From Bradyrhizobium sp. CCGB12 (GTDB lineage: Bacteria > Pseudomonadota > Alphaproteobacteria > Rhizobiales > Xanthobacteraceae), in assembly GCF_024199845.1 (NCBI RefSeq), contig NZ_JANADO010000001.1:4898001-4962000 (forward strand): DNA of 64,000 nucleotides, given 5' to 3'. Position 1 is the stretch's first letter. Each line of letters begins with the position of its first letter. The notes under the pieces were generated by a model. That model worked only from the letters and a program-made list of their open reading frames with translations. It was not told the origin of the DNA and ran no database searches. Shown here in pieces: positions 34,210 to 46,288 of this stretch. The position numbers were made by a program, and so were the translations under genes.

Positions 34210-35511
34210 ATGGTCCAGACCCGATTTCTAATCGCGGCCGTCGCGCTCCTCGCCTGCTCCGCCACCGCCACCGCCCAAATGCTTCCGCCGCCCGGCAAGC
34301 CCGCGGCCCCCAGGACATCAATTCCCTCGCCGCGCGCCGCGTCGTGCCATAACGGCGCGAGCTTCGATCGCTTCCTCGCCGACGTGAAGCAGCAGGCCGT
34401 CGCCGAGGGCGTGTCGCAGCACGCGCTCGCCGAGGCTGCGCCGTACCTCACCTACGACCAGAGCATCGTCAACCGCGACCGCGGCCAGCGCGTGTTCGGC
34501 CAGGTGTTCACCGAATTCTCGCGCAACCGGGCGTCGGAGGGCGCGGCCAGGAACGCCCAGGCGCGCATCAAGATGCATGCGGCGGCGTTCGCCCGCGCCG
34601 AGAAGGAATATGGCGTGCCGCCGGCGGTCATCGCCGCGTTCTGGGGACTGGAGAGCAGCTTTGGCGCCGAGCTCGGCAAGCTGCATACGCTGCCGTCGTT
34701 GGTGTCGTTGGCCTATGACTGCCGCCGCTCCGAGATGTTTCAGAAGGAAACCATCGCGGCGCTCAAGATCATCGACCGTGGCGATCTCTCACCATCCGAG
34801 ATGATCGGCTCCTGGGCCGGCGAGCTCGGGCAGACGCAGTTCTTGCCCACGCATTATTTCAACTATGCGGTGGACTATGACGGCGACGGCCATCGCAACC
34901 TGTTGCGCAGCGCGCCCGACGTGATCGGCTCCACCGCGAACTACATCGCCACCGGACTGAAGTGGCGGCGCGGCGAGCCATGGCTGCAGGAAGTGCGCGC
35001 GCCCGCGAACTTTCCGTGGGACCAGGCCGACCTGACGATCAAGCTGCCGCGCGCGAAATTCGCGCAACTCGGCGTCACCTATCCCGATGGCCGGCCGCTG
35101 CCGAACGACGACCTGCCCGCCTCGCTGCTGTTGCCGATGGGTCGCACCGGGCCAGCGTTCCTCGCCTATGCGAATTTCGCGGCTTACACCGAGTGGAACA
35201 ACTCGCTGATCTATTCGACCACCGCAGCCTATCTCGCCAGCCGCATCGCCGGCGCCGCGCCGATGCGGCAGTCCGCCGTGCCGGTTGTGCAACTGCCGCT
35301 CAACGAACTGAAGGAGCTGCAGCAGCACCTCGTCCGCGCCGGCTTCAATGTCGGCAAGGTCGATGGCGTGATGGGGCAATTGAGCCGCACGGCGGTGAAG
35401 GCGATGCAGATCAAGTACGGCCTGCCCGCCGATTCCTGGCCGACCGCCGAGCTGCTCGCCCGCATGCGCGGCGGCACGGCGCAGGTGCAGCCACAGGCGA
35501 CGGTGCGGTAG
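34210..35511 (+). CDS. Lytic murein transglycosylase with peptidoglycan-binding domain
   Basis: 433 residues starting with a signal peptide (MVQTRFLIAAVALLACSATA). It belongs to the MltB-like transglycosylases, which cleave peptidoglycan glycan strands to 1,6-anhydro products in the periplasm. The catalytic Glu lies in FWGLESSFGAELG; GSWAGELGQTQFLPTHYFNY and YDGDGHRNLL complete the site. Residues about 360-415 are a PG_binding_1 domain (ELQQHLVRAGFNVGKVDGVM). The start is placed at 34210, because the longer upstream reading lacks a signal sequence. The gap 33981-34209 separates it from the divergent permease and shows no other gene. Confidence 0.9.
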   Translation: MVQTRFLIAAVALLACSATATAQMLPPPGKPAAPRTSIPSPRAASCHNGASFDRFLADVKQQAVAEGVSQHALAEAAPYLTYDQSIVNRDRGQRVFGQVFTEFSRNRASEGAARNAQARIKMHAAAFARAEKEYGVPPAVIAAFWGLESSFGAELGKLHTLPSLVSLAYDCRRSEMFQKETIAALKIIDRGDLSPSEMIGSWAGELGQTQFLPTHYFNYAVDYDGDGHRNLLRSAPDVIGSTANYIATGLKWRRGEPWLQEVRAPANFPWDQADLTIKLPRAKFAQLGVTYPDGRPLPNDDLPASLLLPMGRTGPAFLAYANFAAYTEWNNSLIYSTTAAYLASRIAGAAPMRQSAVPVVQLPLNELKELQQHLVRAGFNVGKVDGVMGQLSRTAVKAMQIKYGLPADSWPTAELLARMRGGTAQVQPQATVR

Positions 35512-35654
35512 CAACCCTGCTTCGCGGGCGATGACCGCCGCGGAGAATTTTCGCACTGCACCAGCAGCTTTCCGCAATTGCATTTTTCCATGACGCTCCC
35601 ATGTGAGTGGCTCAGGTTTCTCCTGAGCTTTCCCACCATCAAAGCGAGCATCAC

Positions 35655-36158
35655 ATGTCCTTCTACGACGCGGCCGTCCCCGCCTATTTGCAAATGCTGA
35701 ACAGCCTCACCGGCCTGCTCACCAAGGCCGAAGCGCATTGCGCGGCCAAAAAGATCGACCCCAGCGTCCTGCTCGGCTCGCGCCTCTTCCCGGACATGCT
35801 GCCGCTGTCGAAGCAGATCCAGCTCGTCAGCGATTTCGCCGCCAAGGGCTGTGCGCGGCTGACGCACAGCGAGGTGCCCTCCACCCCCGATACCGAGACG
35901 ACCTTCGCGGAGCTGAAGCAGCGGCTGGCAAAGACGATCGACTACGTGAAGTCGTTCAAGCCCGAGCAGTTCGCGGGCGCCGAGACCAAGGACGTCACCT
36001 TCCCGGCCGGGCCCGACAAATCCATCACCATGAAGGGCCAGCAATTCCTGAGCGCGTTCTCGCTGCCGAACTTCTATTTCCATGCCACGACGGCTCACGG
36101 CATTTTGCGCCACAACGGCGTCGAGATCGGCAAGCGCGATTTCCTCGGCGCGAACTGA
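35655..36158 (+). CDS. DUF1993 domain-containing protein
   Basis: 167 residues, ATG 35655. The family signature appears as YLQMLNSLTGLLTKAEAHCA, SRLFPDMLPLSKQIQLVSDF and LPNFYFHATTAHGILRHNGV. DUF1993 proteins are four-helix bundles of the DinB/YfiT type; a metal-binding His set would be expected (His in FHATTAHGILRHNG). Function unknown. An AT-poor 140-base leader precedes it and no operon partner is visible. Confidence 0.85.
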   Translation: MSFYDAAVPAYLQMLNSLTGLLTKAEAHCAAKKIDPSVLLGSRLFPDMLPLSKQIQLVSDFAAKGCARLTHSEVPSTPDTETTFAELKQRLAKTIDYVKSFKPEQFAGAETKDVTFPAGPDKSITMKGQQFLSAFSLPNFYFHATTAHGILRHNGVEIGKRDFLGAN

Positions 36159-36173
36159 TTTGCCGGATCGCAC

Positions 36174-36246
36174 GGCCGCGTAGCGAAATTCTGCTGCCGT
36201 GGTCGAAATTGCACATGAATCATGCTACGCGGCCTTGCCGCGTAGC
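36174..36246. repeat. Inverted-repeat hairpin with a third arm
   Basis: GGCCGCGTAGC (36174-36184) pairs perfectly with GCTACGCGGCC (36224-36234), enclosing 39 bases; a third GCCGCGTAGC follows at 36237-36246. It may be a terminator for DUF1993 or an operator for the next gene; no T-run is present. Confidence 0.55.
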
Positions 36247-36335
36247 TCGCCTGCGCCTCGAGTATGGCTCCGGCCTTGCGCCCGATGTCGCGATGCACAA
36301 GTGTTCGTGACCTCTCATTGCCTGGAAGCATCCCC

Positions 36336-37436
36336 ATGAGCCGTCCGACCAAATTGTTTGAGACCTACAAGCTCGGCCCGATCACGCTGGCCAATCGTTT
36401 CGTGATGGCGCCGCTGACGCGCAACCGCGCTGTGCCCGGCACGTTCGTGCCTGGTCAGCTCGCCGCCGACTATTACAGCCAGCGCGCGTCCGCAGGGCTG
36501 CTGATCACCGAAGCGAGCCAGGTCTCGCAGCAAGGCCAAGGCTACCAGGACACGCCCGGCATCTATTCCAGGGACCAGGTCGCCGGCTGGCGCAAGGTCA
36601 CCGACCGCGTGCATGAGCGCGGCGGCAAGATCTTCATCCAGCTCTGGCATGTCGGCCGCATCTCGCATGTCGACCTCCAGGCGAAAGGCGCCGCCCCGGT
36701 CGCGCCGAGCGCGATCCGCGCCAAGGGCAAGACCTTCGTCAACGGCACATTCGCCGACGTCTCCGAGCCGCGCGCGCTCGAGCTCTCCGAAATTCCAGGG
36801 ATCATCGACGACTTCAAGCGCGCGACGAAGAATGCGCTCGAGGCCGGCTTCGACGGCGTCGAGATCCACGGCGCCAACGGCTATCTGCTCGATCAGTTCG
36901 CCCGGGACGGCGCCAACAAGCGAACCGACGCCTATGGCGGCCCGATCGAGAACCGCGCCAAGCTGATGCTGGAAGTTTCCAAGGCGGTTGCCGCTGAAGC
37001 CGGCGCAGAGCGCACCGGCATCCGCATCTCGCCGGTGACGCCGGCCAACGACCTCTCCGACTCCAATCCGCAAGCCTTGTTCGATCATATCGTGGATGGC
37101 CTCAGCGCGCTCAAGCTGGTCTATCTCCACGTCGTCGAGGGCGCCACCGGCGGTCCGCGCGACATCGCGCCGTTCGACTATGCGTCCTTGCGCGAGCGCT
37201 TCGCCGGCGCCTACGTCGCCAACAACGGCTACGATTTCGATCTCGCCAACAAGGTGCTGGACGCGAATGCGGCCGACCTCATCGCCTTCGGCAAGCCGTT
37301 CATCTCCAACCCTGATCTCGTCGAGCGGCTGAAGCAGGGCGCGGCACTGAACGACTGGGACAAGACCACGTTCTACGGCGGCGGTGCGAAGGGATATACG
37401 GACTATCCGACGCTCGCGGCCGAGCCGGCGGAGTAG
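36336..37436 (+). CDS. Alkene reductase, old yellow enzyme family (NemA-like)
   Basis: 366 residues, an FMN-dependent TIM-barrel ene-reductase that reduces activated C=C bonds, N-ethylmaleimide or nitro compounds with NAD(P)H. Visible motifs are LANRFVMAPLTRNRA, the FMN-contacting QLWHVGR, the substrate-binding His/Asn pair in EIHGANGYLLDQF, and GGPIENRAK. The start ATG 36336 gives MSRPTKLFETYKLGPITLAN. No dedicated regulator is adjacent; the hairpin at 36174 is the only candidate control element. Confidence 0.92.
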   Translation: MSRPTKLFETYKLGPITLANRFVMAPLTRNRAVPGTFVPGQLAADYYSQRASAGLLITEASQVSQQGQGYQDTPGIYSRDQVAGWRKVTDRVHERGGKIFIQLWHVGRISHVDLQAKGAAPVAPSAIRAKGKTFVNGTFADVSEPRALELSEIPGIIDDFKRATKNALEAGFDGVEIHGANGYLLDQFARDGANKRTDAYGGPIENRAKLMLEVSKAVAAEAGAERTGIRISPVTPANDLSDSNPQALFDHIVDGLSALKLVYLHVVEGATGGPRDIAPFDYASLRERFAGAYVANNGYDFDLANKVLDANAADLIAFGKPFISNPDLVERLKQGAALNDWDKTTFYGGGAKGYTDYPTLAAEPAE

Positions 37437-37493
37437 GTCGCGCACCACTGGGCGACGACAGCGAGTGTGTGCGACGGTGCTTGCCACACACGC

Positions 37494-37571
37494 GTCATTG
37501 CGAGCGCAGCGAAGCAATCCAGACTGCCTCCGTGGAAAGACTCTGGATTGCTTCGCTGCGCTCGCAATGAC
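37494..37571. repeat. Dispersed palindromic repeat, family A
   Basis: Perfect 30-base arms identical to those at 10184 (37494-37523 and 37542-37571), with an 18-base loop of different sequence. Lies between convergent genes. Confidence 0.9.
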
Positions 37572-37603
37572 GGTGTGGAGACAGCGTGCCGAACTCACCA
37601 AAG

Positions 37604-37630
37604 GAAAAAGGCCGGGATCGCTCCCGGCCT
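37604..37630 (-). terminator. Rho-independent terminator of the glp operon
   Basis: On the minus strand AGGCCGGGA, loop GCGA, TCCCGGCCT is followed by TTTTTCC. It lies 28 bases after the stop of the last glp gene. Confidence 0.88.
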
Positions 37631-37657
37631 CTCGTATTTGATGACGCTACGTGTCTC

Positions 37658-39454
37658 TTACTTCGCTTCCGCACGCTTGGGCGGGGACGCCGGCCACGAC
37701 TTGATCAAGGTGTCGTAGTCGACCGTCTCGCCCTTCGGCTTCTCGTTGGCGAGCTTGCGCTGCGGAGCAATCGTGCCGTCCTTCTGGGCCTTGGCGTACC
37801 AGTACTCGGCCGTTTCCTTCTTGTGCAGCTTCGGACCGCAGGCACCCTGCACGCCGGACTTCTCCAGGCGCTCCATGACGGAGTCCTGAGCGGCCGCGAG
37901 GGCATCCATCGCCTGCTGCGGCGTCTTCGTACCGGACGACGCATCGCCGATGTTCTGCCACCAGAGCTGCGCGAGCTTCGGATAGTCGGGCACGTTGTTG
38001 CCGGTCGGGGTCCACTGCACGCGCGCGGGCGAGCGGTAGAACTCGATCAGGCCGCCGAGCTTCGGCGCACGCTCGGTGAACGACTTGTCCCAGATGTCGG
38101 ATTCACGGATGAAGGTGAGACCGACATGGCTCTTCTTCAGCGACACCGTCTTGGAGACGATGAACTGGAGATAGAGCCAGGCTGCCTTGCGGCGATCCGC
38201 CGGCGTCGACTTCAGGAGCGTGAGCGAGCCCGCGTCCTGGTAGCCCAGCTTCATGCCTTCCTTCCAGTACGAGCCGTGCGGCGACGGAGCCATACGCCAC
38301 TTCGGCGTACCGTCCGCATTCATCACGGCAATGCCAGGCTTCACCATGTCGGCGGTGAAGGCGGTGTACCAGAACATCTGCTGGGCAATGTTGCCCTGCG
38401 CCGGCACGGGGCCGGACTCGGAGAAGGTCATGCCCTGAGCCTGCGGCGGAGCATACTTCTTCATCCACTCGAGGTACTTGGTGATCGAGTAGACCGCAGC
38501 CGGACCATTGGTGTCGCCACCGCGTTCGACCGACGAGCCGACCGGACGGCAGCCTTCCATGCGGATGCCCCATTCGTCGACCGGCAGACCGTTCGGAATG
38601 CCCTTGTCGCCGTTACCGGCCATCGACAGCCAGGCGTCGGTGAAACGCCAGCCGAGCGAGGGGTCCTTCTTGCCATAGTCCATATGGCCGTAGACCTTGA
38701 CGCCGTTGATCTCCTTGATGTCGTTGGTGAAGAACTCGGCGATGTCCTCATAGGCCGACCAGTTCACGGGCACGCCGAGCTCGTAGCCATACTTGGCCTT
38801 GAACTTGGCCTTGTAGTCGGGATTGGTGAACCAGTCGTAGCGGAACCAGTAGAGGTTGGCGAACTGCTGGTCGGGCAGCTGATAGAGCTTGCCGTCCGGC
38901 GCCGTGCCGAACGACTTGCCGATGAAGTCGTTGACGTCGAGCATCGGGTCGGTGACGTCCTTGCCCTCGCCGGTCATGTAGTCCGACAGCGCGATGGTCT
39001 GGCCGTAGCGGAAGTGGGTGCCGATGAGGTCGGAATCGTTGATCCAGCCGTCATAGACGTTCTTGCCCGACTGCATCTGGGTCTGCAGCTTCTCGACGAC
39101 GTCACCTTCCTGGATGATGTCGTGCTTGAGCTTGATGCCGGTGAGCTCGGAGAACGCCTTGGCCAGCGTCTGCGACTCGTATTCGTGGGTCGTGATGGTT
39201 TCGGAGACGACGTTGATCTCCATGCCCTTGAAGGGCTCGGCGGCCTTGGCGAACCACTCCAGCTCCTTCTTCTGGTCGTCCTTCGACAAGGTCGAGGGCT
39301 GGAATTCCGCAATCCACTTCTGGATCGTGGCGTCGTCGGCGGCGCGCACCGGCGCCGAGACGGCGAACGACACCGCGACAATCGCGGCGACGCTGGACAT
39401 GGTCAGAAAGCTATTCTTGGTCAATGGACCTTTCCTTCTCCTAAACTGTCGCAT
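37658..39454 (-). CDS. glpV: Glycerol ABC transporter substrate-binding protein GlpV
   Basis: 598 residues, larger than typical sugar-binding proteins. A signal peptide is seen in SFLTMSSVAAIVAVSFAVSA before PVRAADD. Family 1 solute-binding features include ELTGIKLKHDIIQEGDVVEK and a C-terminal tail with a Cys (GVQGACGPKL). ATG 39454 has a strong GGAGG, while an in-frame TTG at 39424 with AGGAGAAGGAAAGG gives a better-placed signal peptide (LTKNSF), so both starts remain possible. The gene order glpD-S-T-P-Q-U-V matches the Rhizobium leguminosarum glycerol transporter; glycerol as substrate follows from that. Confidence 0.88.
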   Translation of the reverse strand: MRQFRRRKGPLTKNSFLTMSSVAAIVAVSFAVSAPVRAADDATIQKWIAEFQPSTLSKDDQKKELEWFAKAAEPFKGMEINVVSETITTHEYESQTLAKAFSELTGIKLKHDIIQEGDVVEKLQTQMQSGKNVYDGWINDSDLIGTHFRYGQTIALSDYMTGEGKDVTDPMLDVNDFIGKSFGTAPDGKLYQLPDQQFANLYWFRYDWFTNPDYKAKFKAKYGYELGVPVNWSAYEDIAEFFTNDIKEINGVKVYGHMDYGKKDPSLGWRFTDAWLSMAGNGDKGIPNGLPVDEWGIRMEGCRPVGSSVERGGDTNGPAAVYSITKYLEWMKKYAPPQAQGMTFSESGPVPAQGNIAQQMFWYTAFTADMVKPGIAVMNADGTPKWRMAPSPHGSYWKEGMKLGYQDAGSLTLLKSTPADRRKAAWLYLQFIVSKTVSLKKSHVGLTFIRESDIWDKSFTERAPKLGGLIEFYRSPARVQWTPTGNNVPDYPKLAQLWWQNIGDASSGTKTPQQAMDALAAAQDSVMERLEKSGVQGACGPKLHKKETAEYWYAKAQKDGTIAPQRKLANEKPKGETVDYDTLIKSWPASPPKRAEAK

Positions 39455-39527
39455 GTTGATCCTCCGTTGCAGCGACAAACTTTATACAGGCCCGGGTTGC
39501 TCCCGGATCTGGCCGTCCCTTCGCAAG

Positions 39528-39857
39528 CTAGACCGTGCGGAAAATGAGCACGGCCATGACCAGCGAAATTCCACTTGCGAGCCACAGGCGCGAGATTTCC
39601 ACGCCCTCCTCGCCGATCGGCAGCGTGGCGAGCGCGTCGGTGCCGACGAATGCAATCCACAACAGATGGATCACGGCGGCCGCGATCAGCGAGATGAACA
39701 GGCGGTCGCCGCGCGTGGTCGGAATACTGAGCACGCCGACGCGCTCCGCTTCGGGATAGACCGCCGCGAGCCACGTCATCACGGCAAGCGTGCAGGCGAG
39801 CGCTGCGAAGAAGATCGCCGTCGGCAGCGTCCAGGCCATCCATGCAATGGATTCCAT
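39528..39857 (-). CDS. glpU: DUF2160 membrane protein GlpU
   Basis: 109 residues with three hydrophobic helices (LPTAIFFAALACTLAVMTWL, LFISLIAAAVIHLLWIAFVG, LWLASGISLVMAVLIFRTV). ATG 39857 is preceded by GGAGGCTCTT. This DUF2160 protein is a standing but unexplained member of glycerol ABC operons; a membrane accessory subunit is inferred from conserved position between the permease and binding-protein genes. Confidence 0.85.
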   Translation of the reverse strand: MESIAWMAWTLPTAIFFAALACTLAVMTWLAAVYPEAERVGVLSIPTTRGDRLFISLIAAAVIHLLWIAFVGTDALATLPIGEEGVEISRLWLASGISLVMAVLIFRTV

Positions 39858-39867
39858 AAGAGCCTCC

Positions 39868-40673
39868 TCAGACCCGGCCGAGCGCGAAACCGCTCGCGAT
39901 GTAGTTGCGGACGAACCAGATCACGAGCGCGCCCGGAATGATGGTGAGCACACCGGCCGCGGCCAGCAAACCCCAGTCCATGCCGGCGGCCGACACCGTG
40001 CGCGTCATGATCGCGGCGATGGGCTTGGCCTGCACCGAGGTCAGCGTGCGCGCGAGCAGGAGCTCGACCCAGGAGAACATGAAGCAGAAGAAGGCGGCGA
40101 CGCCGATTCCGCTCGCGATCAGCGGCACCAAGATCTTGATGAAGAAGCGCGGGAAGGAATAGCCGTCGAGGAAGGCGGTCTCGTCGATCTCGCGCGGCAC
40201 GCCGGAGACGAAGCCTTCGAGGATCCACACCGCGAGCGGAACGTTGAAGATGCAGTGCGCGAGTGCGACGGCCCAGGGCGTATCGAACAGCCCGATCGCC
40301 GAATAGAGGTTGAAGAACGGCAGCGCATAGACCGCCGCCGGCGCCATGCGGTTCGACAGCAGCCAGAAGAACAGGTGCTTGTCGCCGAGGAAGCGGTAAC
40401 GCGAGAAGGCGTAGGCCGCCGGCAGCGCCACCGAGATCGAGATGATGGTGTTGAGGACGACATATTCCAGCGAGTTGATATAGCCGGAATACCAGCTCTC
40501 GTCGGTGAAGATGCGCTTGTAGTGCTGGAGCGTCGGAGTGTGTGGCCACAGCGTCATCGTCGAGACGATCTCGGCGTTGGTCTTGAAGCTCATGTTGACG
40601 AGCCAGTAGATTGGCAACAGCAGGAAGATCAGGAACAGCCCCATGATGAGGCGGCGGCCGGGGATCGAATGCA

Positions 40674-40674
<1 letters not shown>
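39868..40674 (-). CDS. glpQ: Glycerol ABC transporter permease GlpQ
   Basis: 268 residues, six helices. The EAA loop that docks on the ATPase reads EIDETAFLDGYSFPRFFIKILVP. Its ATG overlaps the stop of glpP (ATGA). It forms the inner-membrane channel with GlpP. The reading frame runs upstream past 40674, but that part overlaps glpP and is not used. Confidence 0.9.
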
Positions 40675-42733
<2,059 letters not shown>

Positions 42734-42746
42734 GGCGCATACCTCC

Positions 42747-43819
<1,073 letters not shown>

Positions 43820-43823
<4 letters not shown>

Positions 43824-45370
43824 GAACGTCCTCCTGCTTCCAGCAGGGGAGTTTGCTGCACGGCGTGGGTCCTAATCCAGTCGTCAAGTGCCGCGACCTC
43901 GTCGGCAGATAGTCGCAGGCCGAGCTTGGAACGGCGCCAGACGACGTCCTCGGCGGTGACGGCCCATTCATTGGCCATGAGATAGCGAACCTCGCGCTCG
44001 GTCAGCGTTGCACCAAAGGACTGGCCGAGATCGGCGGCCGATTTCGCATCGCCGAGCAGCTTGATCGCCCTTGTACCATAGGCGCGCGCAAGGCGCCGCG
44101 CATGCTCGTGGCTGAGGAAAGGATAGCCGCGCTGGAGCTCGGCGATCAGCCCGTCGATGTCGGAGACGTTCATGTCCCCGCCGGGCAGCGGCCATTTTCC
44201 GGTCCAGCCCTCGCGCGCTTTCGCGCTGCGAAGGTAGGGCGCGAGCCGTTCCAATGCTTCCTCTGCCAGGCGGCGATAGGTCGTGATCTTGCCGCCATAG
44301 ATTGACAGCAGCGGCACGCCGCCGGGCGTGTCGAGCTCGAACACGTAGTCGCGGGTCGCCGCCTTGGCTTCGCTGGCGCCGTCGTCATAGAGCGGACGCA
44401 CGCCGGAATAGGTCCAGACCACGTCCTCCGAAGTCACGGGCTTGGCCAGATATTCGCTCGCCGCGGTGCAGAGATACTGGATCTCCTCGGCCGTCGCCTT
44501 CACCTTGGCGGGGTCGCCGTCATAGTCGCGATCGGTGGTGCCGATCAGCGTGAAATCCTCCTGGTACGGGATCACGAAGATGATGCGGCCGTCGGCGTTC
44601 TGGAACATGTAGGCGCGGTCGTGGTCGTAGAGCTTCTTGACCACGATGTGCGAGCCCTGGACCAGGCGCACCTTGGCTTTGGCATTGACGCCGGCGCCGC
44701 GGCCGAGCACGTCCTCGACCCAGGGACCGCCGGCATTGACCAGCGCACGCGCCTGGACCTGCGAGCGCTCGCCGGTCAGCGTGTTGACCATGCCGACGGT
44801 CCAGACGCCGTCGGACTGGCGAATCTCGGTGGCGCGGGTGCGCGTGCGGATCTCGGCGCCCTTGTCGGCGGCATCGCGCGCGTTGAGCACGACGAGGCGG
44901 GCGTCATCGACGAAGCAGTCGGAATATTCGAACGCGCGGGCGTAGCGGTTCGAGATCAGCGGGCGGCCGACCTCGTCGCGTCTGAGGTCGACGGAGCGCG
45001 TTGCCGGCAACAAATGGCGGCCACCGATGTGATCGTAGAGAAAGAGTCCCAGCCGCAGCAGCCAGGCGGGTCGCAGGCCGGCGTGATGCGGCAAAACGAA
45101 ACGAAGGGGGCGGATGATATGGGGCGCGATGCCCCAGAGAATTTCGCGCTCGATCAGCGCCTCGCGGACCAGGCGGAACTCATAATATTCGAGATAGCGC
45201 AGGCCACCATGCACCAGTTTGGTCGACCAGGACGACGTGCCGCTCGCCAGATCGTTCATTTCGCACAGGAAAACCGTGTTGCCGCGGCCCACCGCGTCGC
45301 GCGCGATGCCGCAGCCGTTAACACCGCCTCCGATGATGGCGAGGTCGAAAATACGCTCCAACAGACGCAT
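43820..45370 (-). CDS. glpD: Glycerol-3-phosphate dehydrogenase (aerobic)
   Basis: 516 residues. The FAD-binding motif DLAIIGGGVNGCGIARDAVG lies at the N-terminus, with later DAO-domain elements RTRATEIRQS and YSGVRPLYDDGASEAKAATR and the C-terminal DAO_C region. The enzyme oxidises glycerol-3-phosphate to dihydroxyacetone phosphate and feeds electrons to quinone at the inner membrane. It is the first gene of the operon; the promoter region 45371-45607 carries the phased repeats described separately. No glycerol kinase gene is in the window. Confidence 0.94.
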
Positions 45371-45403
45371 CCCCCGACGACCGCCCGTTCCATCGAGCGG
45401 CTA

Positions 45404-45472
45404 CTTTCGTTTTTGATTAGATCACACCAAAAAACGAAAGCAAGATGAAAGAGAGGCGAAAGGAAGTGAAAG
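45404..45472 (-). promoter_or_regulatory. Candidate GlpR operator array before glpD
   Basis: A perfect 11-bp inverted repeat, CTTTCGTTTTT (45404-45414) with AAAAACGAAAG (45430-45440), overlaps a run of four GAAAG pentamers at 45436, 45447, 45458 and 45468 (steps of 11, 11 and 10 bases). Helically phased repeats of this type are typical of DeoR-family sites; GlpR is encoded at 46289. Confidence 0.6.
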
Positions 45473-45613
45473 CGGAACTTTTTTGGGGGCAATACGATCG
45501 AAAAATCGGCAGGCGAACAGCTTGGACTGAGGGCGAACGGTAGTTGAATGTAGTAACGTGCCTACATAAGTTCTACCTAATGGGGCAACGTCCCGACCGA
45601 ATGAGAGGTGCAG

Positions 45614-45868
45614 ATGATGGTGACCACTCTCACCAGCCGAGAATTCAACCACGACACCAGCGGCGCAAAAAAAGCGGCATCGCGGGGACCCGTCTTTATT
45701 ACGGACCGCGGCCGTCCGGCCCATGTCCTGCTGACGATTGAAGATTATTTGCGTCTGACCGGCGGGCATATGAGCCTGGCCGAAGCTTTGGCGCAGGCGG
45801 ACACGGACTTTGATTTCGATCCGCCGCGCGTTGCCGGTGGGATTTTCAAGCCTGCCGATCTCGACTGA
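45614..45868 (+). CDS. Phd/YefM-type antitoxin
   Basis: 84 residues from ATG 45614 (a GTG at 45608 and ATG at 45617 are alternatives). The N-terminal DNA-binding fold reads TLTSREFNHDTSGAKKAASR and GPVFITDRGRPAHVLLTIED, the Phd/YefM pattern. The acidic tail (ADTDFDFDPPRVAGGIF) should wrap the toxin. It touches the PIN toxin start (overlap TGATG), as usual for type II modules. Confidence 0.88.
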   Translation: MMVTTLTSREFNHDTSGAKKAASRGPVFITDRGRPAHVLLTIEDYLRLTGGHMSLAEALAQADTDFDFDPPRVAGGIFKPADLD

Positions 45869-46284
45869 TGTTTCTGCTGGACACCAATGTTCTTTCCGAA
45901 CTGAGGCGGCGTGATAAGGCCCATCGCAACGTCGTCGCCTGGGCCAATGCAAGTCCCGCGGCAAACTTCTTCCTATCCGCGATCTCGATACTCGAAATTG
46001 AACTTGGCGCGCGCCTGATCGAGCGCAAAGACCCGGCGCAAGGTGCCGTTCTTCGCAGTTGGATCGACAACCAGATTCTGACTCGCTTTGAGGGTCGAAT
46101 CCTGGCCATCGATACAGCCGTGGCGCAGCGTTGTGCGCAACTTCACGTCCCCAACCCGCGGGCCGAACGCGACGCGCTCATTGCGGCAACCGCACTTGTT
46201 CACGGCTTGACGATCATCACGCGGAACGTGGCAGACTTCGAGCCGACAGGCGTCCCGCTGCTCAACCCGTGGGACGACACCTAA
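45868..46284 (+). CDS. PIN-domain toxin, VapC/FitB-like
   Basis: 138 residues of the VapC/FitB type, an endoribonuclease of type II toxin-antitoxin modules. The four acidic metal ligands are visible: Asp in FLLDTNVLSELRR, Glu in ISILEIELG, Asp in AERDALIAATA, and Asp in RNVADFEPTG. It is fully intact and paired with the antitoxin immediately upstream. The two genes run opposite to the flanking glp genes. Confidence 0.92.
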   Translation: MFLLDTNVLSELRRRDKAHRNVVAWANASPAANFFLSAISILEIELGARLIERKDPAQGAVLRSWIDNQILTRFEGRILAIDTAVAQRCAQLHVPNPRAERDALIAATALVHGLTIITRNVADFEPTGVPLLNPWDDT

Positions 46285-46288
46285 GCCG

